Origin: Paenibacillus sp. Soil766
GTDB lineage: Bacteria > Bacillota > Bacilli > Paenibacillales > NBRC-103111
Assembly: GCF_001428105.1 (NCBI RefSeq)
Contig: NZ_LMSJ01000009.1
Location: forward strand, 1-64,000
Direction of reading: 5' to 3'
Length of the DNA stretch: 64,000 nt
A program made the position numbers and the translations under genes. Position 1 is the first letter of the stretch; each line of letters starts with the position of its first letter. Below the pieces are notes generated by a model. That model worked only from the letters and a program-made list of their open reading frames with translations. It was not told the DNA's origin and did no database searches. Shown here piece by piece: positions 36,146-45,074 of the stretch.

Positions 36146-37474
36146 ATGACAAAGAGAAAGAACACAATGATGCTTGGTGCACTAGCTCTTACTTTAGGTC
36201 TTACAGCATGTGGGAATACGTCTGGTGACTCAGCCTCCAGCAGCACCAGTACTACTAGTCCTAGTACTACAGCAGCTGCTGGTAAGGTCGTAAAGCTGAA
36301 AATGTGGGGTGGTGTTCCACCTGAGTCCGGTCCTCAAGCGGTGGTTGATAATTGGAATGCGAAAAACCCAGACATTCAAGTGGAGTACGAACGCTATGTA
36401 AATGACGATGCAGGTAATCTGAAATTAGATACGGCACTACTCACGGGTCAAAGTGTTGATTTATTCGTGAACTATACGGGCACAGCATTGAAGAAGCGTG
36501 TGGATGCGGGTGTAGCGTTGGATTTGAGCAGCTATTCGGATTATAACATTGAGCAGAAGATGGGTTCGACGACGAAGGATTGGCAAGTTAATGGTAAGTA
36601 TTACGGTATTCCAACCGTAAAGAGTACGTTCTTCGTGTGGTTTAACAAAGAGATGCTCGATCAAGCTGGTCTCAAAGTGCCTACGTCCTGGACATGGAAG
36701 GATATGCAGGATTATGCAAGCAAATTGAAGGCTGATAAGCGCTTTGGGCTTGTCCAGCATCTAGAATCTTTCCCTGATTCCTTAGATTCCGCATTGACGC
36801 ACGATGGTTACACGAAGAAAGATGGCAGCTCCAATCTTGATAATCCATTGATTGGCACTTGGTTAGATACACTGAATACCATGATGAAGGACAAGAGTAC
36901 GCCAATGCTTGGCGAACAGCTGACAACCAAAATGCCTGTAGAAACGATGTTTCTTAAAGGTGAAAGCGCCATGCTGAATGCTGGTTCATGGATATTCCGG
37001 AATTCCAATAACCTGAAAGATAATCCAAGGACGTTCAAAATCGCTTTCGCACCGGTTCCGAGACTAGACAGCAATGAGCAAAATGCTATTGGCCGCGGTG
37101 GGTTAGGAGATTTCGTTTCGATCAATGCGAAGACGGCTAATAAAGATGCAGCATGGAAATTCTTGAAATGGTATGCAGACGGAGGTTTACTGCCGCTGGC
37201 TTCTGGCGGACGAATTCCTGCTTCCAAAGACGCGAATGTTGAGGATGCTTTAAAGCTGTTATTAGGTGAAAACGAGAGTACGTATGATATTCCTTCTTTG
37301 AAATATGTCCTGTTCGAGAACAAGACGCCTACGTTTACACGTAACCTGCCTCAACAAGTCATGGATCTGCGCAGAGAGGAATATGAGAAGTTTTTCTTAG
37401 GCAAGCAAGATACAGGGACGACTTTAGCTGCGATGGTTAAACGCCATAATGAATATATGAAAACAACGAAATAA
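36146..37474 (+). CDS. Extracellular sugar-binding lipoprotein of an ABC importer
   Basis: A 442-residue SBP_bac_1 family protein with a lipobox (LGLTACGN, Cys22), a Ser/Thr-rich linker, and the fold VKLKMWGGVPPESGPQAVVDNWN near the start. It captures an oligosaccharide outside the membrane and delivers it to the two permeases that follow. The sugar cannot be named from sequence. The ATPase (MsmX type) is not encoded nearby, as is usual in this group. Confidence 0.93.
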   Translation: MTKRKNTMMLGALALTLGLTACGNTSGDSASSSTSTTSPSTTAAAGKVVKLKMWGGVPPESGPQAVVDNWNAKNPDIQVEYERYVNDDAGNLKLDTALLTGQSVDLFVNYTGTALKKRVDAGVALDLSSYSDYNIEQKMGSTTKDWQVNGKYYGIPTVKSTFFVWFNKEMLDQAGLKVPTSWTWKDMQDYASKLKADKRFGLVQHLESFPDSLDSALTHDGYTKKDGSSNLDNPLIGTWLDTLNTMMKDKSTPMLGEQLTTKMPVETMFLKGESAMLNAGSWIFRNSNNLKDNPRTFKIAFAPVPRLDSNEQNAIGRGGLGDFVSINAKTANKDAAWKFLKWYADGGLLPLASGGRIPASKDANVEDALKLLLGENESTYDIPSLKYVLFENKTPTFTRNLPQQVMDLRREEYEKFFLGKQDTGTTLAAMVKRHNEYMKTTK

Positions 37475-37540
37475 TTAGGAAAGCAGGGGGATTGGCTTCG
37501 GCTGGTTCCCCTGTATGCCTACTAAGGGAGGTTATCGGAT

Positions 37541-38422
37541 GTGAAGAAAAACTGGATGGCTAGACAAAGTTTTACCGGCTATTTATTTATTGCACCTAAC
37601 ATGATAGGCGTTATCCTCTTTTTTATAATACCGGCGATATTCTCATTCGGCCTCATTTTCACTAATTATCAATTCGCCAATCCTAATTATCATTTCGTAG
37701 GCATTGATAACTTCAAGCGTCTAATCCATGATGATCTATTCTATGTTTCGCTTCGAAATACAGGCTGGTATCTGCTATCGGTACCTATTTCCATTATTCT
37801 TGCGTTTCTTGTAGCGCTTATATTGAATAAGCATGTGTATGCCAAAGGATTGCTGCGTGCCATGTATTTCCTTCCTTACATTACAAGTGGTGTGGCTGTA
37901 GCTTTCGTATGGATGCTACTGTTTCAACCTTCAGAAGGCCCGATCAATCAACTGTTAAAAGCAATAGGCATAACAAATCCACCAGGGTGGCTTTCTACAA
38001 CGGAAACGTCCATGATGGCCATTGATATTATCTGGATCTGGTTCATGCTCGGCTATAATATGATTATTTATTTGGCAGCCTTACAGGAAATTTCACCCGA
38101 ACTGCTTGAAGCTGCTAAAGTGGATGGCGCGAGCGGGTGGGTGAAGATCAAGTCAATTATTTTTCCAATCGTTAGTCCGACGACGTTCTTGCTTCTCATT
38201 ACCGGCTTAATTATGACGATCAAATCCTTTGGTTTGATTCAAGCGATTACACAAGGCGGTCCAGGGAACAGTACAACAATATTGTCTCTATTCGTCTATA
38301 AAAATGCGTTCGGCTATTATGAGATGGGCTACGCATCCACGATTTCTTGGGTACTATTCTTAATTATCGCGGCGATTACGTTCGTCCAATGGTTTGGCCA
38401 AAAGAAATGGGTTCATTATTAA
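37541..38422 (+). CDS. ABC sugar transporter permease, MalF-like
   Basis: A 293-residue protein with six helices and the permease EAA loop at EISPELLEAAKVDGASGWVKI. GTG 37541 follows GGGAGG. It pairs with the next permease. Confidence 0.92.
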   Translation: MKKNWMARQSFTGYLFIAPNMIGVILFFIIPAIFSFGLIFTNYQFANPNYHFVGIDNFKRLIHDDLFYVSLRNTGWYLLSVPISIILAFLVALILNKHVYAKGLLRAMYFLPYITSGVAVAFVWMLLFQPSEGPINQLLKAIGITNPPGWLSTTETSMMAIDIIWIWFMLGYNMIIYLAALQEISPELLEAAKVDGASGWVKIKSIIFPIVSPTTFLLLITGLIMTIKSFGLIQAITQGGPGNSTTILSLFVYKNAFGYYEMGYASTISWVLFLIIAAITFVQWFGQKKWVHY

Positions 38423-38488
38423 GATAAGTAGACAACGTAACGAACATAGCCGATCCTTCGGCGAATAATTGAGTAGGAGGTAACCTCT

Positions 38489-39376
38489 ATGGCTACTGTG
38501 CAATCAGACATTAGGGCGGCAGGTGCAAAAGCTCGAACCAAGAGGCGATTTCCGCTCCCAACCCTAATAAAAGCAGGAACGACGCTTGTAATGTTCATTC
38601 TCGGTCTTGCAATGATAATGCCATTCATCTGGATGATTAGTACATCATTTAAATCACCGGCTGAAGTATTTGAATATCCCATCCGCTGGATTCCTTCCCA
38701 TTTTAATATGGAGCATCATATCCGAGTTTGGACGGGGAGCATGGGCTTTGGTACGTATTATATGAATTCAATAAAAGTAGCGGTTGTTTGTACAATTGGT
38801 GCAACTTTACTTTCGTCATTGGCAGCGTATAGCTTCGCCAGAATTACGTTCAAAGGTAGAGATACTATGTTTCTTATCTACTTATCGATGATGATGATTC
38901 CACCTCAGGTATTGTTCGTTCCCAAATTCATTATGTTTGAATGGGTGGGCATCTATAATACGCTTTGGGCACTTATTCTGCCTGGTATGATCTCTATTTT
39001 CGGCGTGTTTTTAATGAGACAGTTCTTCATTCGGATTCCATCCGAAATCTCAGAATCAGCCTTTATGGATGGAGCTGGTCATTATCGCATTTTTCTTCAA
39101 CTGATGCTTCCTTTAGCAAAGCCTGCAATGGCTACGTTAGCCATCATAGATTTCTCTTGGCATTGGAACGATTATGAGAATGCACTTGTGTTCCTGACAG
39201 ATCGCAAATTATATACCATTCCATTGGGGTTGCAAAATTTCATTATGGAATTTAATGTGGATTACAACGGAATGATGGCTGCAGCGAGTGCAGCGATTCT
39301 ACCGATGATTCTTGTTTTCATGCTGGGTCAGAAGTTCATTATTCAAGGGATTTCCAATACAGCTGTGAAAGGGTAA
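38489..39376 (+). CDS. ABC sugar transporter permease, MalG-like
   Basis: A 295-residue six-helix permease with the EAA loop IPSEISESAFMDGAGHYRIF and the C-terminal MalG-type end GISNTAVKG. AGGAGG precedes ATG 38489. It closes the operon before a terminator. Confidence 0.92.
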   Translation: MATVQSDIRAAGAKARTKRRFPLPTLIKAGTTLVMFILGLAMIMPFIWMISTSFKSPAEVFEYPIRWIPSHFNMEHHIRVWTGSMGFGTYYMNSIKVAVVCTIGATLLSSLAAYSFARITFKGRDTMFLIYLSMMMIPPQVLFVPKFIMFEWVGIYNTLWALILPGMISIFGVFLMRQFFIRIPSEISESAFMDGAGHYRIFLQLMLPLAKPAMATLAIIDFSWHWNDYENALVFLTDRKLYTIPLGLQNFIMEFNVDYNGMMAAASAAILPMILVFMLGQKFIIQGISNTAVKG

Positions 39377-39401
39377 TCAGATAAAAGTCTAGAAAAGAAT
39401 T

Positions 39402-39440
39402 AAGCCAGTAGACGCAATAAGCGTTTATCTGGCTTTTTCC
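39402..39440 (+). terminator. Terminator of the sugar ABC importer
   Basis: AAGCCAGTAGACGC pairs imperfectly with GCGTTTATCTGGCTT and is followed by TTT. Confidence 0.75.
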
Positions 39441-39518
39441 TGCAATAAATTGACATCAATCGCTAGGGGAGATATGATTTTAGTGGGTATCACGATGGAA
39501 CAGGGGTGTGGAGGATTC

Positions 39519-40196
39519 ATGCAAAAGCAATTCAAAGTCGCAGCGGGCATCTCTCTAACAGGATATGTCGTCAGTCTTATTACATCTAATTTCTTACCTG
39601 AAGCTGTTAATTTATTAGTGCCAGCAACATTGACACTTGGAACTATCCTCGTACTTCAACGTTCGTCCAAAGCCTTAAAGGGTACAACGACGACTTCGAC
39701 TCCCGTCCCTATAAGCGAGCCTACTCCGGCTAGGACGCCTGGTACGCCTGTACCGAGTGCCATATCTTCTAGCGAAGATGAAAGTAAAGCTGAAAATGAT
39801 CCCTTCTGGGGACCGATCGCCGAGTATATCCATGTGATTGAAGAGACGATGATTTCGGAAGGGCAGAAGAACACCTTAGATGATGAAATCGTGGAAAAGA
39901 CACTTAGCTTACTCTCCCGTGTAGGTCGGTTAATTCCGCAATTGAAAGATCTTAATGATGCAAATATGAATCATAACATACAACGATTAATTTTTAAGGA
40001 TTTGAATGGCGCGATTAACCCATTTCTGAAGTTAGGCGGGGAAGCGAAACGATTGAATCGTCGACTGCTTCTCACGGGTATCAAAGATATCAACTCCAAG
40101 CTTACAGATTATGTGGAAACGATTGAACAAAAGGATTTAATCGAATTGCAAACACGTATGGAGCTCATCCAACAACGTTATCGTTCAACAGACTAA
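39519..40196 (+). CDS. xpaC: XpaC-like protein
   Basis: A 225-residue protein of the XpaC (5-bromo-4-chloroindolyl phosphate hydrolysis) family: a hydrophobic N-terminal segment (AAGISLTGYVVSLITSNFLP and VNLLVPATLTLGTILVL), a Pro/Thr/Ser-rich linker, and a helical C-terminal half. ATG 39519 is preferred because GGAGG is 4-8 nt upstream. In Bacillus subtilis xpaC is next to yaaN, the same arrangement as here. The real cellular role is unknown. Confidence 0.8.
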   Translation: MQKQFKVAAGISLTGYVVSLITSNFLPEAVNLLVPATLTLGTILVLQRSSKALKGTTTTSTPVPISEPTPARTPGTPVPSAISSSEDESKAENDPFWGPIAEYIHVIEETMISEGQKNTLDDEIVEKTLSLLSRVGRLIPQLKDLNDANMNHNIQRLIFKDLNGAINPFLKLGGEAKRLNRRLLLTGIKDINSKLTDYVETIEQKDLIELQTRMELIQQRYRSTD

Positions 40197-40209
40197 GGAG
40201 GCCTGAATC

Positions 40210-41301
40210 TTGACAACCCAATTGGTGCAATTAAAATCGACCGATCTGCAGAAAGTAGAGCAAGAAGCCAAACAATTACTCGAGAAAGTTTCGGCGACCG
40301 ATACGATGGAATTAGAAACCTTAATGGATTCGATTGGACGCATGGGATCCAAAACGATGGAACAGGCGGGACAATCTCTAGCGATGTTAGAACGCCCTGT
40401 GAATGAATTGATGTCGGGCAAGCGTTCAGAGGTACAAAACAACATTTTGAAGCTGCGCGGGGAAATTGATTCATTGAGCAAGAGCAAGCAGCTTGGCTTT
40501 TTTGAGAAAATGATGAAGAAGACGCCGCTTAAGAACTACATTTACAAGTATCAGTCTGTGAAAACAAACGTGAATGCCATTGTTCAATCCCTTCGTAATG
40601 GGAAAGAAACGCTAGAAGAGAATATGGCGTATATGAAGACGCTGAAGAAAAATTCCATTGAGTCTGTATACAATTTGCAAATGCGCATTGCGATGGGAGA
40701 GAATTTAAAGCAGCTTTTCGAAGTTGAAATAGCCAAACCCGAGAATGAGCATCGTAAAACTCATTTGGAGAGAGGACTTCGTAAGGTAGTGACGCGGATT
40801 CAGTCCTTTCAAGAGATGGTCATTCTGTATCAACAAGCGATTGCGGGAACAGATATCATCAACGACAATAACGATAAGCTTATTGATGCCGTAGATGCGA
40901 CCATTGATAAAACTCAGAATCTATTAACGGTTTCTGCGATGATCTCGATGGCGATTGAAGATCAAGTTCAAACGATTGAAGCGGTCAATTCTGCGAACTC
41001 GACCTTGAATAAAATGTTTGAGGACAACTCGCGATTATTGAAAGAAACGACGCAACGAACGAATGAGCTGCTTGGGAAACCAGGCTTGCAAATGGATTCA
41101 ATCGAGCGAGGGATGACAGATTTATTCGCAGCGCTGGATTTATTTGAACAGTCTAATCGAACAATCATCCAATCAGCAACGGAGCACACACAGCGGCTGG
41201 GTAATATTAGTCAGCAAATGACACAGCGACTTGGCTTGACGCCTGGAACTAAAACGAGTGCAGAAATCAAAGCGTCCGAACTTAGCGGACTATTGGAATA
41301 A
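40210..41301 (+). CDS. yaaN: TelA/YaaN family toxic anion resistance protein
   Basis: A 363-residue, almost wholly helical protein with the TelA-family core RGEIDSLSKSKQLGFFEKMM and LEENMAYMKTLKKNSIESVY. TTG 40210 follows AAGGAGG. The family is linked to tellurite and other envelope stress, but mechanism is unsettled. It lies 13 nt after the xpaC-like gene, and the two end at one terminator. Confidence 0.9.
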   Translation: MTTQLVQLKSTDLQKVEQEAKQLLEKVSATDTMELETLMDSIGRMGSKTMEQAGQSLAMLERPVNELMSGKRSEVQNNILKLRGEIDSLSKSKQLGFFEKMMKKTPLKNYIYKYQSVKTNVNAIVQSLRNGKETLEENMAYMKTLKKNSIESVYNLQMRIAMGENLKQLFEVEIAKPENEHRKTHLERGLRKVVTRIQSFQEMVILYQQAIAGTDIINDNNDKLIDAVDATIDKTQNLLTVSAMISMAIEDQVQTIEAVNSANSTLNKMFEDNSRLLKETTQRTNELLGKPGLQMDSIERGMTDLFAALDLFEQSNRTIIQSATEHTQRLGNISQQMTQRLGLTPGTKTSAEIKASELSGLLE

Positions 41302-41322
41302 ATAGGATAAGTCAGTCGATAC

Positions 41323-41358
41323 AGCTACCAGAGATTTCATCTTTGGTGGCTTTTTTGT
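41323..41358 (+). terminator. Terminator of xpaC-yaaN
   Basis: AGCTACCAGAGAT pairs with ATCTTTGGTGGCT and is followed by T6. Confidence 0.85.
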
Positions 41359-41441
41359 GCTTGCATCATGCCTCTTAACCCATACCATTTCAATCTCCTA
41401 ACATAAGATAATTCATATGTTTGAATAATGGAGATGACGAC

Positions 41442-42233
41442 ATGTACATGCAAATTAAAGAGGAGATTAGCAATACACCCAAAATTGATGTACTTATCCC
41501 AGCGATTGAGAAGGATCTAGGGACTCTCCCTCTTGTCATTGACGCGGTAAGAAAATATGTCAAGCATCCGATTGGTGAAATCATCATTGTGGCTCCGTGG
41601 AAACAACGGATAATCGATCTATGTGAGCGAAAAGGATGCCGATTCGTTGATGAGGATACCGTTCTCCCTATCACAAAAAAGGACATCCATTACCAATCCA
41701 AAACGTGGGATCGGACTGGATGGCTGTATCAGCAGTTGCTTAAGTTGAATGGAGATACCTTGTGCAAGTCCAACTTTTATATGGTTATTGATGCAGATAC
41801 CGTACTAATTCGACCACATGTTTTCAAAGTAGGTGATAAGACGGTGTTTTATTGTCGGAACTGGAGTCAGGCCGAATATTTCAATACGTATAGAAAATTG
41901 ATGGGTAGAAATCGATCAGCTCGATTGTCTTTCGTTACCCATTACATGCTGTTCGAGAAAGCTAAAGTCAAGCAGTTGAAACAAACCATTGAGTCCAAAC
42001 ATAAGAGTTCCTGGTATACCGCAATTATGAAAAGCATGAATAGATCCAAGCAGTTTGCTTTTTCGGAGTTTGAAACGTACGGAAACTTTCTTTATTCGTC
42101 ATCTGCGAACAAGATGATTTTGAAGCCTGCGCTGAATAAGAGCTTACTTCTGAGCGATTCTCAAATTACACAAGCTAGGATGTCCTCCTTGGCCTATAGA
42201 TACCGATCCATTTCTCTGCATAAACGCAAATGA
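41442..42233 (+). CDS. DUF6492-like glycosyltransferase-fold protein
   Basis: A 263-residue protein with a GT-A-like layout: IDVLIPAIEKDLGTLPLVI at the start and the D-x-D type metal site VIDADTVLI in the middle, followed by HYMLFEKAKV. It resembles DUF6492 proteins. GGAGATGA at 41430-41437 precedes ATG 41442. It is first in a three-gene set with a GT4 transferase and ManC, suggesting a surface glycan. Confidence 0.72.
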   Translation: MYMQIKEEISNTPKIDVLIPAIEKDLGTLPLVIDAVRKYVKHPIGEIIIVAPWKQRIIDLCERKGCRFVDEDTVLPITKKDIHYQSKTWDRTGWLYQQLLKLNGDTLCKSNFYMVIDADTVLIRPHVFKVGDKTVFYCRNWSQAEYFNTYRKLMGRNRSARLSFVTHYMLFEKAKVKQLKQTIESKHKSSWYTAIMKSMNRSKQFAFSEFETYGNFLYSSSANKMILKPALNKSLLLSDSQITQARMSSLAYRYRSISLHKRK

Positions 42234-42262
42234 TATGTTAAAAAGGGCAAGTTGGTGACCCG

Positions 42263-43378
42263 ATGAAGCCTTATGTTGTGGTCTGGAAGGGCCCTGTCCA
42301 CAAAGCGAGTGGACTGGGTCATGCAAGTAGAACATATGCTGCTTCCCTGAGACGCAAGGGCGTTGATGTAAGGCTTGGCCATTTGAAAGTTGGTAAAAGA
42401 TCTTCCTTAGGCAAAAGAGTGCTGATCTATCACGATGTTCCTAGCCGCATACAGTGGCATAGTGAGCGAAGTTTATATGATCACATCATTCTAAATACCG
42501 TCTGGGAAACTAGCAAAACGCCGAAGGAATGGCTTTCTCATATGAACAAATTTGATGCAGTATGCGTACCAACGCGACATAATAAGCGGGCATTACGAAA
42601 CAGCGGGGTTACCGTCCCGATCTATATTGTTCCTCATGGTGTAGATACGAAGGCATTTCATCCGAATAATAAGAAATTTGTTTTGCCGCGTGCGTCAGGC
42701 AAGTTCACTTTCGTGTCTGTATTTGGCTTTCAGCATCGTAAAAACCCAGAAGGTCTGCTGCGTGCGTACTGGGAAGAGTTTTCCTCCAAAGATAACGTTA
42801 TTCTTGTGATCAAGACAAACGGCTATGAGTCTTATGAGACTGAAAAATGGATTCAGCGTCAAATCTGGCAATACAAAAAGAGATTGGGTATTTACAAGGA
42901 TACGGCTCCTGTCGTCATTATAGGCAGTCGACTTAGCGATAGGCAGCTGAAAGGTTTATATACACTAGGAGATGCCTTCGTTCTTCCGACGCGAGGCGAG
43001 GGGGTCGGACTCCCATTTCTAGAAGCGCTAGCCAGCGGTATCCCTGTCATCACGACTGCCTGGGGTGGACAAATGGATTTCCTTACACACAATAACTCGT
43101 TTCTCATTTCCTATCAACTGAAGAACCCATCCATTAGCATGCAAAGTCCACATGCTATTTCGCGCTCATTTAGCTATCTGTTTGCTGAGAAGGGACAACT
43201 GTGGGCTGAACCTAATCATCACAGTTTGCGAATGAATATGAGGAAGGCTTACGAGAATCCCGATTTATGTAAGCGGAAGGGAAGTCAGGGAAGATTAGAT
43301 GTCCTTCATTTGACGTGGTCACGTGCAGGGAAGTTGATGAAGAATGTGGTTGAGAAGAACATTCAATCCAAGAAATAA
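42263..43378 (+). CDS. GT4 family glycosyltransferase
   Basis: A 371-residue GT-B transferase. The N-terminal acceptor half starts with GPVHKASGLGHASRTYAASL; the C-terminal donor half carries SVFGFQHRKNPEGLLRA and the nucleotide-sugar site PTRGEGVGLPFLEALASGIPVI with the E-x7-E pattern. Because ManC follows, the donor may be GDP-mannose; this is inference. It has no signal or membrane segment. Confidence 0.9.
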   Translation: MKPYVVVWKGPVHKASGLGHASRTYAASLRRKGVDVRLGHLKVGKRSSLGKRVLIYHDVPSRIQWHSERSLYDHIILNTVWETSKTPKEWLSHMNKFDAVCVPTRHNKRALRNSGVTVPIYIVPHGVDTKAFHPNNKKFVLPRASGKFTFVSVFGFQHRKNPEGLLRAYWEEFSSKDNVILVIKTNGYESYETEKWIQRQIWQYKKRLGIYKDTAPVVIIGSRLSDRQLKGLYTLGDAFVLPTRGEGVGLPFLEALASGIPVITTAWGGQMDFLTHNNSFLISYQLKNPSISMQSPHAISRSFSYLFAEKGQLWAEPNHHSLRMNMRKAYENPDLCKRKGSQGRLDVLHLTWSRAGKLMKNVVEKNIQSKK

Positions 43379-43422
43379 GGGGGATGGGATGCGTTAGGTC
43401 CCCCAGGAAAGGAGTATTAAGC

Positions 43423-44766
43423 TTGCGAATTGTACTTTTGTGCGGGGGATCGGGTAAAAGGCTGTGGCCTTTATCCAATGAAATTCGCTCCAAGGTGTTT
43501 CTCAAACTCTTGAAATCCGATACTGGAGTTAGAGAATCAATGATTGAGCGAATATGCAGACAATTGGATGAAGTCGGCCTACTTCAATCCACATGTATTG
43601 TCACGCATCACAGTCAAGTAGAGATAACACGTACGTATGTTGGCGAACACATCCCGATCATAAGTGAACCATTTAAAAGAGGTACTTATGCAGCCGTCGC
43701 TTTAGCTGTGACATATTTGAAGGAGAAAATCCTAGTTGATTCGAATGAAACGATTTGTATTCTCCCAGTAGACACTTATGTAGATTCCGCATTCTTCCAG
43801 TTAATTCATCGCTTTCCCGAGGTCATTTCACGATCCAAGGCTGATCTCGCTCTTCTCGGAACGAACCCCGTGTTGCCCTCCGATCAATTCGGCTATATTG
43901 TTCCGGTAATACCCAAAGAATCAGAAGAATTTGCTTTCATTCATCACTTCATCGAAAAGCCGAATGAGAAAACTGCGGCACAATTAATTGAGCAACATGC
44001 TTTATGGAACTGTGGTGTATTCGCCTTTCCCTTAGGGTTCATGCTGACATATTTGAAGGACAAGGGAGCGCCTGATCTAGTTGAGACATGGCTGACTAAG
44101 TACGATCTACTTGCCAATACAAGCTTTGATCGTGAAGTCGTTGAGCTCAATCCAAACACTGTGGTTGTACGGTATGAAGGTTTATGGCAAGATGTGGGCA
44201 CATGGAAGGCGCTGACCCCTTACTGTGAGCATAGCGTTATTGGTCCAGGAAGAATCTCTGATGATTCCGTCAATACACATCTCATTAACGAACTTCCGTA
44301 TCCCATAGAAGTCATTGGTGTATCCGATCTCATTGTCGCGGCAAATCCAGACGGTATCTTGATTGCGAACAAGGAGAAAGCCCATCTGATTAAGGAAAGT
44401 CTCGCACAAGTTACTAAGATTCCGATGTATGTGGAGAAAAGATGGGGCTCTTATCATATTTTGCAATACTGGAAAGTTGATGACCAGGGGAAAGAAGGCA
44501 TGATTAAAATTGTGAAGCTTGTCACTGGGGAGATGACCAGTTATCATCTGCATGGCAATCGGCAAGAAAGCCTAACCATTCTATCAGGTATCGCGGAAAT
44601 TCGCATAGGGGACAAACTGTATAGACGGCTGGCAGGGGATGTTTTGCGTATTCCCGCTGGTATAAAGCATGGCATCAAGGCTGTCACTCCTCTTGAATTC
44701 ATGGAAGTCTTGTTAGGGAAGGAACTGTCAGAAGAAGATATCACTCGTTTTACACAAACATGGTAA
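43423..44766 (+). CDS. manC: Mannose-1-phosphate guanylyltransferase / mannose-6-phosphate isomerase
   Basis: A 447-residue bifunctional type II enzyme that makes GDP-mannose. The N-terminal nucleotidyltransferase has LLCGGSGKRLWPLSNEIRSK and FIEKPNEKTA; the C-terminal cupin has the isomerase region YHLHGNRQESLTILSG and PAGIKHGIKA. TTG 43423 has GAAAGGAG 8 nt upstream; the longer frame back to 43384 has no site. It supplies the activated sugar for the transferases before it. Confidence 0.9.
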   Translation: MRIVLLCGGSGKRLWPLSNEIRSKVFLKLLKSDTGVRESMIERICRQLDEVGLLQSTCIVTHHSQVEITRTYVGEHIPIISEPFKRGTYAAVALAVTYLKEKILVDSNETICILPVDTYVDSAFFQLIHRFPEVISRSKADLALLGTNPVLPSDQFGYIVPVIPKESEEFAFIHHFIEKPNEKTAAQLIEQHALWNCGVFAFPLGFMLTYLKDKGAPDLVETWLTKYDLLANTSFDREVVELNPNTVVVRYEGLWQDVGTWKALTPYCEHSVIGPGRISDDSVNTHLINELPYPIEVIGVSDLIVAANPDGILIANKEKAHLIKESLAQVTKIPMYVEKRWGSYHILQYWKVDDQGKEGMIKIVKLVTGEMTSYHLHGNRQESLTILSGIAEIRIGDKLYRRLAGDVLRIPAGIKHGIKAVTPLEFMEVLLGKELSEEDITRFTQTW

Positions 44767-44774
44767 TGAAAAGC

Positions 44775-44957
44775 GAGATAGTCGATTATTTCGACTATCT
44801 CACCGCCAAAGGCGCCGGTTTCCCTCGAGATAGTCGATTATTTCGACTATCTCACCGCCAAAGGCGCCGGTTTCCCTCGAGATAGTCGATTATTTCGACT
44901 ATCTCACCGCCAAGGCGCCGGTTTCCCTCGAGATAGTCGATTATTTCGACTATCTCA
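44775..44957. repeat. 52-bp tandem hairpin repeat, 3.5 copies
   Basis: Copies start at 44775, 44827, 44879 and 44930 (the third copy lacks one A in its CCAAAGG stretch). Each contains the perfect inverted repeat GATAGTCGA-TTATT-TCGACTATC and a smaller CGCC/GGCG element (CCGCCAAAGGCGCCGG). The array begins 8 nt after the manC stop. From 44958 to 45029 nothing else is evident apart from GGGGTA/TACCCC. Confidence 0.9.
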
Positions 44958-45029
44958 GCCAAAAATAAGGGGTAAGCTTATCTACCCCAAAACCCAAAAC
45001 AAAACATATTAATTCTGGTGTGTTAATAC

Positions 45030-45062
45030 AGACCAGTCACGTAAACGTGGCCGGTCTATTTT
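45030..45062. terminator. Bidirectional terminator before the metallophosphoesterase
   Basis: AGACCAGTCACG pairs with CGTGGCCGGTCT with two mismatches, followed by ATTTTCGTTT. Confidence 0.7.
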
Positions 45063-45074
45063 CGTTTCACCTTC

